DNA from: JAZDCJ01 sp036311985
GTDB lineage: Bacteria; Actinomycetota; Actinomycetes; Actinomycetales; Micrococcaceae
Strand: one strand, 5' to 3'
Assembly (NCBI RefSeq): GCF_036311985.1
Contig: NZ_JAZDCJ010000054.1
DNA: 39,737 bases
Position 1 is the stretch's first letter, and the number at the start of each line of letters is the position of its first letter. The notes under the pieces are model-generated. The model was not told where the DNA came from. It was given only the letters and a program-made list of their open reading frames with translations, and ran no database searches. Made by a program: the position numbers and the translations under genes. Positions 1 through 6,997 of this stretch are shown here, piece by piece.

Positions 1-29
1 GTCCCGCGTCCGTTGGTCCCCTGGCTTCG

Positions 30-1133
30 TTGCGGGGGCGTGAGTGGGTCGACGAGGCCGTGCGGGTGATCGAGGCGGAGAACAACCGCTCGGCGGACAC
101 GCACCTGCACCGGCTGCCGCTGCCCGGGCACTGGGGCGTGCAGCTCTACCTCAAGGACGAGTCCACCCACCGCACCGGGAGCCTGAAGCACCGCCTGGCC
201 CGCTCCCTGTTCCTCTACGGGCTCGTCAACGGGTGGATCACCGAGTCCACGCCGATCGTGGAGGCCTCCAGCGGCAGCACCGCGGTCTCCGAGGCCTACT
301 ACGCCCAGCTGCTCGGCCTGGACTTCACCGCCGTCATGGCCCGCGGCACGAGCGCCGAGAAGATCGCCCTGATCGAGCGCTTCGGCGGCCGCTGCCTGCT
401 CGTGAAGGACGCCTCCGAGGTCTACGCCCGCGCCGAGGCCGTCGCCGCCGACTCCGGCGGACACTACATGGACCAGTTCACCTACGCCGAACGGGCCACC
501 GACTGGCGCGGGAACAACAACATCGCCGAGTCCCTCCTGGGCCAGCTCGCCCGCGAACCCCACCCGGTCCCGGAATGGATCGTGGCCGGGGCCGGGACCG
601 GCGGCACGAGCGCGACCATCGGCCGCTACCTGCGCTACCACCGCCTGCCCACCCGCCTGGCCGTCGCGGACCCGGAGGGCTCCGCGTTCGCGCCCGCCTG
701 GGACGCCTGGCGCTCCGGGAAGGGCGCCGCGGCCGCCGCCGCCGCGACCGGGCGGGCCAGCCGGATCGAGGGCATCGGCCGGCCCCGCATGGAACCGAGC
801 TTCATCCCCTCCGTCATCGACGAGATGCGCACCGTGCCCGACGGCGCCTCCGTGGCCGCGATGAACCACCTGGCCCGCTTCGCCCACCTCGAGGCCGGCC
901 CCTCCACCGGCACCAACCTCTGGCTCGCCTGGCAGCTCGCCGCCGAGATGGTCGCCACGGGCCGCACCGGGAGCATCGTGACCCTGCTCTGCGACGGCGC
1001 CGAACGCTACCGGGGCACCCACCGCGACCCCGCCTGGCTTGCGGGCCAGGGCATCGACCCTGCCCCCTATGACGGCATGATCGACCGCTTCCTCGAAAGC
1101 GGTCGCTGGAACCTCACGCCGTTGGGCGCCTAG
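30..1133 (+). CDS. PLP-dependent cysteine desulfhydrase (Cds1-like), start uncertain
   Basis: Fold-type II PLP enzyme of the cysteine synthase superfamily. The protein has TGSLKHR near residues 49-55, whose Lys is the likely PLP Schiff-base residue, then EASSGSTA, and a glycine-rich phosphate-binding stretch GAGTGGTSATIGRY. The pattern resembles mycobacterial Cds1, which degrades L-cysteine to H2S, pyruvate and ammonia; family assignment is from memory and the exact substrate is inference. The first in-window start is TTG at 30, but the frame stays open to the left window edge, so the true start may lie outside. It is a soluble cytoplasmic enzyme. Its TAG stop doubles as the first three bases of the next gene's probable -10 hexamer. 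Confidence 0.8.
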   Translation: MRGREWVDEAVRVIEAENNRSADTHLHRLPLPGHWGVQLYLKDESTHRTGSLKHRLARSLFLYGLVNGWITESTPIVEASSGSTAVSEAYYAQLLGLDFTAVMARGTSAEKIALIERFGGRCLLVKDASEVYARAEAVAADSGGHYMDQFTYAERATDWRGNNNIAESLLGQLAREPHPVPEWIVAGAGTGGTSATIGRYLRYHRLPTRLAVADPEGSAFAPAWDAWRSGKGAAAAAAATGRASRIEGIGRPRMEPSFIPSVIDEMRTVPDGASVAAMNHLARFAHLEAGPSTGTNLWLAWQLAAEMVATGRTGSIVTLLCDGAERYRGTHRDPAWLAGQGIDPAPYDGMIDRFLESGRWNLTPLGA

Positions 1134-1136
1134 GCT
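1131..1136 (+). promoter_or_regulatory. -10 hexamer TAGGCT for the small gene at 1193
   Basis: TAGGCT fits the actinobacterial TAnnnT -10 consensus and lies 57 bp before the next start codon. The TAG is also the stop codon of the preceding gene. No convincing -35 is seen. Confidence 0.4.
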
Positions 1137-1192
1137 GGACCCACCGCCGGCAGCGCCGCCGACGGTCGGAACGCGACAGAGGGGAGCGGGCC

Positions 1193-1378
1193 ATGCGGTT
1201 CGTGCTGGAAGTGGACACCGACCAGCTGACGGGGGAGGTGGAACCCGAGCTCGCGCGGATCCTGCGCTACTGGGCCGGGAACCTCAAGAACTATCCGCTC
1301 GTCGAGGGCAGTGGCGAGGACGTCTACGACTCTGCCTATCAACCCGTCGGGACGTGGGCGCTCCTCGGCCCGACGTAG
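1193..1378 (+). CDS. small conserved hypothetical protein (61 aa)
   Basis: A 61-residue protein starting MRFVLEVD and containing ARILRYWAGNL and a C-terminal GTWALL. The ATG is preceded by a purine-rich AGAGGGGAGCG Shine-Dalgarno stretch. It has no signal peptide or membrane segment. Small proteins of this general shape (RILRYW..NL...YPL) occur as conserved hypotheticals in actinobacteria, from memory. I do not recognise a function. It is followed at once by a hairpin that may end its transcript. Confidence 0.65.
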   Translation: MRFVLEVDTDQLTGEVEPELARILRYWAGNLKNYPLVEGSGEDVYDSAYQPVGTWALLGPT

Positions 1379-1383
1379 TCCAT

Positions 1384-1396
1384 CCGGGATCCCCGG
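1384..1396 (+). terminator. short GC hairpin after the small gene
   Basis: CCGGG-ATC-CCCGG is a perfect 5-bp stem with a 3-nt loop, 6 nt after the stop codon. There is no U tract, so it is only a possible terminator. Confidence 0.35.
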
Positions 1397-1483
1397 TCGT
1401 GGGGCCCGCGTGCAGCCCAGACGCCGAGGGAGCGGTCGGCCCGCGCTATGGCCGAGTGGCTGGCCCGGCCGATCATCCGGTTT

Positions 1484-1529
1484 TGGACGAATCAGTGACC
1501 ATTGGACGACGATTCGTCCAGAAACTGAT
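1484..1529. promoter_or_regulatory. triple TGGACGA inverted/direct repeat, probable operator
   Basis: TGGACGA occurs at 1484-1490 and 1503-1509 on the plus strand, 19 bp apart, and inverted at 1514-1520. The outer pair extends to a perfect 10-bp inverted repeat (TGGACGAATC / GATTCGTCCA), and ATCAGT (1491-1496) / ACTGAT (1524-1529) add further symmetry. It lies about 110 bp upstream of the acidic repeat protein, with a possible -10 (TAGCGT) near 1586. It is likely a repressor or activator site; the protein is unknown. Confidence 0.5.
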
Positions 1530-1640
1530 GATCCGTGCGAGCGCCGTGGCCTGCGCGGCACCTCGCCAGCCGACGCGCTCCGGAGTAGCGTCGGTTCCAC
1601 CACCTGGGGGTGGCGCAGCACGCGGGAGAACGGACTGACC

Positions 1641-2147
1641 ATGGAGAACCCAAGCACCGGTGGGGAGCAACCCGCCCACCCCGAACCCGCCAGCGGCTCC
1701 GGCGGCGACGATGTCGAACCGGGGCCTGCCGGTAGCGCCGGACCGGGATCGGCCGGGGACGCTGATCCGAAACCCGCCGGGGACGCTGATCCGGAACCCG
1801 CCGGGGACGTCGAGCCGGCAACCGCCGGGGAGGCTGAACCGGAACCCTTCGGGAACGCCGAACCGGACCCCGGCGCCGACGCGTCCGGCCCGGCCCCGCA
1901 CCGCCCCGCGGGGCACAGCGCGGCCGAGCCGTCCGGCGTCGTACCGGGCCCGCTGGGGACGCCCGCCTCCTGGTTCGAGGGCCACCGCGCACCCCCGAAC
2001 GAGGACTGGTCCTTCACGGGACTGCTCGGCACCGGCGGCCGGAGCGGCGGCAACATCGCCGACGACGTCAACGACGGCGCCCCGCCCGGCCTCCAGGACC
2101 GCCGCGCCCCCGACGACCCCGACGCCGTCTTCGCCAACGGACCCTGA
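1641..2147 (+). CDS. acidic Pro-rich protein with 8-residue repeats
   Basis: A 168-residue protein, very rich in Pro, Ala, Gly, Asp and Glu. Residues 37-76 are five 8-residue repeats of the form PAGDADPE. The C-terminal third is less repetitive (TPASWFEGHRAPPNEDWSF, then an Asp-rich tail) and may be the conserved part. It has no signal sequence or membrane helix, so it is probably cytoplasmic and largely disordered. The ATG has a GGGAGAACGG stretch upstream. It sits 20 bp before the DinB gene and may be cotranscribed with it. I do not recognise a function. Confidence 0.6.
   Translation: MENPSTGGEQPAHPEPASGSGGDDVEPGPAGSAGPGSAGDADPKPAGDADPEPAGDVEPATAGEAEPEPFGNAEPDPGADASGPAPHRPAGHSAAEPSGVVPGPLGTPASWFEGHRAPPNEDWSFTGLLGTGGRSGGNIADDVNDGAPPGLQDRRAPDDPDAVFANGP
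1749..1868 (+). repeat. five tandem 24-bp repeats inside a CDS
   Basis: The unit encodes xAGDADPx. The second and third units are nearly identical in DNA and the fourth and fifth have diverged, which suggests expansion by slippage. The stretch is in frame, so unit number can vary without breaking the gene. Confidence 0.7.
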
Positions 2148-2167
2148 AACGACTGAAAGGACGCCGC

Positions 2168-2707
2168 ATGACGATCATCGACGAACAGGGCCGCACCGAG
2201 CCGCCCGGGTCCGCCGGGGAGCTCGAGACGCTCACCGGGTTCCTCGACTACCAGCGTCAGACCCTCGAGTGGAAGTGCCGCGGGCTTGGCGCCGAGGGCC
2301 TGCGCGCCACGACGGCCGCGTCCGCCATGACCCTCGGTGGCCTGCTCAAGCACATGGCGTGGGTGGAGGACTTCTGGTTCGGCTGCCAGCTCCTGGCCCT
2401 CGAGCCGGACCCCGCCTGGCGGGACGTGGACTGGAAACGGGACCCCGACTGGGAGTGGAACTCGGCGGCCGGCGACGAGCCGGAGGCGCTGCGCGCGCTC
2501 TGGGACGACGCCGTCGCCCGCTCCCGCGCACACGTCGCCCGGGCCGTTGCGGACGGCGGGCTCGGCCGCCCGGCCGACCACGCACGGCATGGCGAGGATC
2601 CGCCGAGCCTACGCTGGATCCTCGTGCACATGATCGAGGAGTACGCCCGGCACAACGGGCACGCGGACCTGCTGCGGGAGGCCGTCGACGGCGAGACGGG
2701 GGAGTAG
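2168..2707 (+). CDS. DinB/DUF664 family protein (mycothiol-transferase-like fold)
   Basis: A 179-residue four-helix-bundle protein. It keeps the DUF664 landmarks: His62 in LLKHMAWVEDFW, and the C-terminal motif HMIEEYARHNGHADLLRE with His154, His162 and His165. These His residues form the usual metal site of the superfamily, members of which transfer mycothiol, bacillithiol or glutathione to electrophiles. Substrate is unknown. AAAGGACGCC precedes the ATG as a ribosome binding site. It lies 20 bp after the acidic repeat protein, so the two may form an operon. Confidence 0.85.
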   Translation: MTIIDEQGRTEPPGSAGELETLTGFLDYQRQTLEWKCRGLGAEGLRATTAASAMTLGGLLKHMAWVEDFWFGCQLLALEPDPAWRDVDWKRDPDWEWNSAAGDEPEALRALWDDAVARSRAHVARAVADGGLGRPADHARHGEDPPSLRWILVHMIEEYARHNGHADLLREAVDGETGE

Positions 2708-2717
2708 GAGGCGCGCC

Positions 2718-3281
2718 TCAGTGCAGGTGCGCGCGTTCGCCGTCGTGGTCGAAGATCGTCAGGATCTCCACGGGCCCGCCTTCGGCCGTGATGGCATGCG
2801 GGACCATCGTGGAGAACTCCGCGGCCTGGCCTGCGCGGACGGTGACGACGCGCGCGCCGAGCTGGAGCCGGGCCGTTCCGGAGAGCACCGTCAGCCACTC
2901 GCGCCCCGGGTGGACGGGCAGCTCGGCGGGGACCTCGCGCTCGTTGGTGATGCGCATCTTCGCGACGGTGACCCCGTGCAGGGTCGACTCGCTCGAGAGC
3001 AGCCACGTGGTCAGGCCCGGCGCGTGCTGGGGTTCGGGACGGATGACGACGTCGGAGTCGGCTTCCGCCTCCACCAGGGCATCCAGCGTGGTGTCCAGGG
3101 CGTGGGCAAGGGGGACCAGCTGGTCGAGGGCGATCCGCCGGTGGCCCGTCTCGATGCGGCTCAGCGTCGACGGCGTCATGCCGCAGCGCTTCGCGAGGGC
3201 CTCGAGGGACCAGCCCCTCGCGGTGCGGAGGCCACGGATGCGGCGGCGGACGACGGCGTCGATCTCGAATTCTTGCGTCAT
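2718..3281 (-). CDS. XRE-family repressor with C-terminal cupin domain
   Basis: A 187-residue protein with an N-terminal helix-turn-helix (about residues 12-66, including RGWSLEALAKRCGMTPSTLSRIETG) and a C-terminal cupin (about 100-175, with HPGREWLTVLSG and the later MVPHAIT). This is the standard layout of small XRE-cupin sensors, where the cupin is thought to bind an effector. The start ATG sits in the middle of a perfect inverted repeat (3272-3288), which suggests autorepression. It is divergent from the methyltransferase and flavoenzyme genes and probably controls them. Its stop is 10 bp from the convergent DinB stop. Confidence 0.9.
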   Translation of the reverse strand: MTQEFEIDAVVRRRIRGLRTARGWSLEALAKRCGMTPSTLSRIETGHRRIALDQLVPLAHALDTTLDALVEAEADSDVVIRPEPQHAPGLTTWLLSSESTLHGVTVAKMRITNEREVPAELPVHPGREWLTVLSGTARLQLGARVVTVRAGQAAEFSTMVPHAITAEGGPVEILTIFDHDGERAHLH

Positions 3282-3288
3282 ACGCAAG
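3272..3288. promoter_or_regulatory. XRE operator CTTGCGT-N3-ACGCAAG
   Basis: This is a perfect 7-bp inverted repeat with a 3-bp spacer that is exactly the start codon of the XRE gene on the minus strand. It is 29 bp upstream of the divergent gene's -10 hexamer, so bound repressor could block both directions. Confidence 0.7.
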
Positions 3289-3316
3289 AGTCTATGCGCT
3301 GAAAGCACGGGACGCC

Positions 3317-3322
3317 TAGCCT
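3317..3322 (+). promoter_or_regulatory. -10 hexamer TAGCCT, leaderless start
   Basis: TAGCCT ends 7 bp before the ATG of the methyltransferase. Transcription would start at or next to the A of that ATG, so the mRNA would be leaderless. There is no Shine-Dalgarno sequence. Confidence 0.5.
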
Positions 3323-3329
3323 TGAGGGC

Positions 3330-4424
3330 ATGGACCATCACCACGGACAACACGACGACGGACACCTCCACGCCGACCACGAGCACGGCGGACACCTCCA
3401 CACCGGACTTGGGCACGGTGGACATCACCACGAAGGCGACCACGACGCCGCGATGGCCGAGGTCATCGAGCTCGACGCCGCTCTCGGCGGGAGCTACGCC
3501 GACGAGGCCGCGGAATGGATCGCCGCGCTGGCGGCCGGCCCCGTCCGCGAGGCCGTCGACCTCGGCGCGGGCACCGGCGTGGGCACGCTGGCCCTGGCCC
3601 GGCGCTTCCCGGAGGCCCGGCTGACCGCCGTCGACGTGTCGCCCGCGATGCTCGAGCGGCTGAGGTCCGCGGCGGAAGGTGCCGGCCCCGGCTCCGATGC
3701 AGGCGCTGGCGCCGGCGCAGGTTCCAGCTCGCGGCTGCGGACCGTCGAGGCCGACCTCGACGGCGGCTGGGTCGCCGCTGTCCGGCCGTCGGATCCTGCG
3801 GCCAACGCGCAACGCGGCCTCTCGGCCGGCGGACCGGAGCATGCCGGGCCGGCCGCCGATGTGGGTTGGGCCGATCTGGCGTGGGCCTCGTCCTCGCTGC
3901 ACCACGTGGCCGATCCGGGGAGCACGCTGCGCGGCGTCTTCGAGACGCTCAGACCGGGCGGGCTGCTGCTGGTGCTCGAGCTCGACGGCCTGCCACGCTT
4001 CCTCGAGGATGCCGGCGAGGAGCCCGCCGCGCTGGAGCAACGCTGCCACCGCGCCGTCGAGGCCGCCGGCTGGAACGGACACCCGGACTGGGGCCCCGTC
4101 CTCGAGGCGGCGGGATTCGAGCCCGCCGGCCGGCGTGTGTTCGAGGTCCACGCCCAGGACTCTCCGCAGGTCCGCCGCTTCGCCCGGCTCTATCTGGAGC
4201 GCCTCCAAGCAGGGATCGGGGGGCCGCGCCCGGCCGGTCACGCGGGGCATGGCCACGCCACGCCTCGCCCGGGGGTCGCGGGCCCGGAACCGGACCCCGC
4301 CGACCGGGCCGCACTCGATGCCCTGCTCGGCCACGGGCTGGGCTCGCTCGACCACCTGCCCGTCGTGGGCCTGCGCACGCGCCGTACCGCGTGGGCCGCG
4401 CGCCGACCCGCCAACCCGTCCTGA
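3330..4424 (+). CDS. class I SAM-dependent methyltransferase with His-rich N-terminus
   Basis: A 364-residue protein. Residues 1-38 contain 15 histidines plus several Asp/Glu, a metal-binding-like tail not normal for the fold. The Rossmann core starts with VDLGAGTG (76-83, SAM site), then the acidic VDVS, then a Leu-rich post-motif strand (GLLLVLELDG). A second His patch (GHAGHGHA) occurs near residue 305. An internal ATG at codon 42 would give a protein without the His tail, but the -10 at 3317 fits the upstream ATG. The flavoenzyme begins 34 bp downstream. The methyl acceptor is unknown; a metal- or metalloid-related substrate is inference from the tail. Confidence 0.85.
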   Translation: MDHHHGQHDDGHLHADHEHGGHLHTGLGHGGHHHEGDHDAAMAEVIELDAALGGSYADEAAEWIAALAAGPVREAVDLGAGTGVGTLALARRFPEARLTAVDVSPAMLERLRSAAEGAGPGSDAGAGAGAGSSSRLRTVEADLDGGWVAAVRPSDPAANAQRGLSAGGPEHAGPAADVGWADLAWASSSLHHVADPGSTLRGVFETLRPGGLLLVLELDGLPRFLEDAGEEPAALEQRCHRAVEAAGWNGHPDWGPVLEAAGFEPAGRRVFEVHAQDSPQVRRFARLYLERLQAGIGGPRPAGHAGHGHATPRPGVAGPEPDPADRAALDALLGHGLGSLDHLPVVGLRTRRTAWAARRPANPS

Positions 4425-4458
4425 CCGCCAACCCGTCCCACACCGACAGGAGCCAACC

Positions 4459-5529
4459 GTGAACACTGACAGCCACCGGTCCTTCCACGACACCGAGCGC
4501 GGATCCACCGCCGCCGATCCCGGATCCACCGCCGTCCCCGTGGAATCCACGAGCTACGACGTGGTCGTCGTCGGCGGGGGAGCGGCCGGCCTCAGCGCGG
4601 CCACGACGCTCGCCCGCTCGCTGCGCAGCGTCCTCCTCGTCGATGCCGGGGAACCGCGCAACGCCCCCGCGCACGCCGCCCACAACCTGCTGGGCCGCGA
4701 GGGCGTGAACCCGCTCGAGCTCCTCGCCGCCGGCCGCTCGGAGGCGGAGGCCTACGGCGCGCGCATCGTCGCGGCGGAGGCCGTCTCGGCCGCCCGGGAA
4801 GGCGAAGCGTTCGCCGTCGTCCTCTCCACCGGCACCCGGGTGACCGGGCGGCGGCTGCTGCTCGCCACGGGCCTCGTCGACGAGCTGCCTGACGTGCCCG
4901 GCGTGCGCGGGGAGTGGGGCGGGCGTGTGCTGCATTGCCCGTATTGCCACGGCTACGAGGTGCGCGGGCAGCGGATCGGCATCCTCGCCACCACGCCGTT
5001 CGCCGTCCACCAGGCGCTCCTGTTCCGCCAGCTCAGCGACACCGTGACCGTCTTCCTGCACCGCATCGACGGCTTCGGCCCGGAGGAATCCGCGCAGCTC
5101 GCCGCCCTCGGCGTCCGCACCGTCCCGGGGCCCGTGGCGCGGGTCGAACCGGAGGAAGCGGGCGCCGAACACGCCGACGACCACGGCTCGTCGCCGCTCG
5201 CCGTGGTCCTGGCCGGCGGGGAGCGGATCGAGGTCGACGCGCTCGCCGTCGGGCCGCGGATGATCGCGCGCGGTGGGCTCTACGAGCAGCTCGGCGGGGA
5301 GCTGTCCGAACACCCCATGGGACGCTTCATCGAGACCGGCCCCATGGGTCGTACGCCGATCGAGGGCGTATGGGCCGCGGGAAACTCGAGCGACCTCTCG
5401 GCGATGGTCTCCGTCGCCGGCGGGGGCGGAACGATGGCGGCCGCGGCGATCAACGCCGAGCTCGCCCTCGAGGACGCGCGGGCCGCGGCGGCGCGCACGG
5501 CCGCATGCATGGCCGCGCCGACCGGTTGA
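4459..5529 (+). CDS. NAD(P)/FAD-dependent oxidoreductase, thioredoxin-reductase-like
   Basis: A 356-residue flavoprotein with GTG start. After a polar ~32-residue N-terminal extension come the FAD-binding VVVVGGGAAGLSAA (about 35-48), a redox pair Cys160/Cys163 in HCPYCHGYE, an NAD(P)-binding region, and the C-terminal FAD motif EGVWAAGN. It is close to bacterial thioredoxin reductases, but the dithiol is CPYC and not the usual CATC, typical of the broader thioredoxin-reductase-like group often found beside XRE-cupin regulators. Likely role is thiol or small-molecule redox work together with the methyltransferase just upstream. The natural partner is unknown. Confidence 0.85.
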   Translation: MNTDSHRSFHDTERGSTAADPGSTAVPVESTSYDVVVVGGGAAGLSAATTLARSLRSVLLVDAGEPRNAPAHAAHNLLGREGVNPLELLAAGRSEAEAYGARIVAAEAVSAAREGEAFAVVLSTGTRVTGRRLLLATGLVDELPDVPGVRGEWGGRVLHCPYCHGYEVRGQRIGILATTPFAVHQALLFRQLSDTVTVFLHRIDGFGPEESAQLAALGVRTVPGPVARVEPEEAGAEHADDHGSSPLAVVLAGGERIEVDALAVGPRMIARGGLYEQLGGELSEHPMGRFIETGPMGRTPIEGVWAAGNSSDLSAMVSVAGGGGTMAAAAINAELALEDARAAAARTAACMAAPTG

Positions 5530-5534
5530 ACCGG

Positions 5535-5560
5535 GGCGCGGCGGCCAGCCCGGCCGCGCC
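5535..5560 (+). terminator. GC-rich hairpin after the flavoenzyme
   Basis: GGCGCGGC (5535-5542) and GCCGCGCC (5553-5560) pair perfectly around a 10-nt loop, 5 nt after the stop. A 13-bp palindrome (CCGGTTGAACCGG, 5522-5534) overlaps the stop. No U tract. Confidence 0.45.
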
Positions 5561-5640
5561 GACCCAGTGAAGCCGGACACCGCCCGGTCGGGCCCCGTTC
5601 ATGGACACAGCCCCGCCTGTCCGCCGCCACAGGGTTGCCA

Positions 5641-5659
5641 TAGGAACGGTTCCTAGGCT
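5641..5659 (+). promoter_or_regulatory. palindrome TAGGAAC-G-GTTCCTA overlapping -10 TAGGCT
   Basis: A perfect 7-bp inverted repeat (5641-5655) overlaps the first two bases of a TAGGCT -10 hexamer (5654-5659), 29 bp before the start of the dioxygenase-like gene. This geometry suits a repressor that blocks RNA polymerase. Confidence 0.55.
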
Positions 5660-5688
5660 GGCAGCAGCCAAGCAACCAGGAGGAACCC

Positions 5689-6777
5689 ATGGACCGATCG
5701 ACGACAGCCCAGCTACCCGCCGTCCTCGACGCGCCGCCCACGCGCCCGCTGCCCGTGCCGTCCGCGCCGTCAGCGCTGGCCCGGGACCTCGAGGCCTCGC
5801 GCGCCACGACCGGCAAGCCCACGCACTACGAGGGACGCCCGCTGCCGCGGCCCGAAGAGGACCTCGAGGACCAGGGTCTGGCGTTCGACGTCGGGACGCT
5901 CATCGGGCGTCGCCGGGCGTTGCAGTTCCTGGGCCTCGGCGCGGCGGCGTTCGGGCTCGCGGCGTGCGGGGCGACGGGGACGGCATCGTCGTCGTCCTCC
6001 GCTTCCGGCCTGACCGAGATCCCGGACGAGACCGCGGGCCCCTACCCGGGCGACGGGTCCAACGGGCCCAACGCGCTGCAGGAAAGCGGGATCGTGCGCA
6101 GCGACATCCGCTCGAGCTTCGGCGACGCGTCCGTCACGGCCGAGGGCATCCCGATGACGCTCGAACTGACGATCCTGGACATGGCCAACGGCAACGTCCC
6201 CTTCGCCGGCGTGGCCGTGTACGTGTGGCACTGCGACCGGGACGGGAACTACTCCCTCTACTCGGAGGGCGTGGAGGGCGAGAACTACCTGCGCGGCGTC
6301 CAGATCGCCGACGAGAACGGCGTGGTCCGGTACACGAGCATCTTCCCCGCCTGCTACACGGGCCGCTGGCCGCACATCCACTTCGAGGTCTACCCCGACC
6401 AGGACTCCATCACGGACGCGGCGAACGCCATCTCCACCTCCCAGGTCGCCATTCCGCAGGACGTGAGCGACGCCGTCTACGCGACGGCGGGCTACGAATC
6501 CTCGGTCCGGAACCTCTCGAGCCTCACCCTGGAGACGGACAACGTCTTCGGGGACGACGCCGGGGCCACCCAGCTCGCGACCGTCACCGGGAGTGTCGGC
6601 GAGGGGTATGCCGTGAAGCTCACCGTCGGCGTGGACACGCGCACCGAGCCGACCGCCGGAACGATGGGCGGCGGTGGTGGCGGCGAGGGCGGCCCCGGTG
6701 GCGGCGGCACCCCGCCCGAGGGCGCCCCGGGCGGCGGCGCGCCGGCGTCGGAGGGCTCGTCGACCACGGACGGCTGA
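5689..6777 (+). CDS. exported intradiol ring-cleavage dioxygenase-like lipoprotein
   Basis: A 362-residue protein. The N-terminal ~70 residues are Pro-rich; then GRRRALQFLGLGAAAFGLAAC (about 73-93) looks like a twin-Arg signal ending in a lipobox with Cys93, so the protein is probably exported and lipid-anchored. The intradiol fold follows, with candidate Fe(III) ligands Tyr188 (WHCDRDGNYS), Tyr223, His229 and His231 (GRWPHIHFEV). This set matches catechol and protocatechuate dioxygenases, but exported members have unknown substrates. The C-terminus is a Gly/Pro-rich tail. A gene-specific palindrome covers its promoter. Confidence 0.85.
   Translation: MDRSTTAQLPAVLDAPPTRPLPVPSAPSALARDLEASRATTGKPTHYEGRPLPRPEEDLEDQGLAFDVGTLIGRRRALQFLGLGAAAFGLAACGATGTASSSSSASGLTEIPDETAGPYPGDGSNGPNALQESGIVRSDIRSSFGDASVTAEGIPMTLELTILDMANGNVPFAGVAVYVWHCDRDGNYSLYSEGVEGENYLRGVQIADENGVVRYTSIFPACYTGRWPHIHFEVYPDQDSITDAANAISTSQVAIPQDVSDAVYATAGYESSVRNLSSLTLETDNVFGDDAGATQLATVTGSVGEGYAVKLTVGVDTRTEPTAGTMGGGGGGEGGPGGGGTPPEGAPGGGAPASEGSSTTDG
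6554..6567 (+). repeat. dispersed 14-mer copy 1 (exact)
   Basis: Exact ACGACGCCGGGGCC inside the dioxygenase-like gene near its C-terminus, read there as DDAGA. Confidence 0.75.
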
Positions 6778-6827
6778 CGACCTGACGCCCGCGCATTCCT
6801 GACGCCCCACACTCCCGACCCCCATCG

Positions 6828-6903
6828 GCGGTGTCGGGGAAAGTGCGGGAAGACGTGTCGAGTTCCGACATCTACCCCGACACCGCGGGCGAGAAGGGTG
6901 TCG
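6828..6903. repeat. nested intergenic palindrome built from TGTCG units
   Basis: GCGGTGTCGGGG (6828-6839) and CCCCGACACCGC (6875-6886) form a perfect 12-bp inverted repeat. Inside it, TGTCG-AGTTC-CGACA (6856-6870) forms a second hairpin, and one more TGTCG follows at 6899. It lies between the dioxygenase-like gene and the VOC gene. It could be a terminator, a processed RNA structure or an extragenic repeat; I cannot tell which. Confidence 0.6.
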
Positions 6904-6997
6904 CGTTTGTTCAAGACCCCGGGAGCATTCCGGCGTTGGCTGGAGGCATCGACCAGCACGGGCGGCCCGCACCGCCCCCCACCAGGAGGATCCCGCC

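Noticed and set aside
1130..2590. Long minus-strand open frame (486 codons) opposite the acidic repeat and DinB genes
   Set aside because: It is the antisense of GC-rich genes with clear homology or ribosome sites on the plus strand, has Pro/Gly/Ser-biased composition and shows no motif.
3282..4550. Minus-strand extension of the XRE-cupin frame to about 610 codons
   Set aside because: The XRE domain begins properly at 3281 with an operator over the start; the extra part is antisense to the methyltransferase gene.
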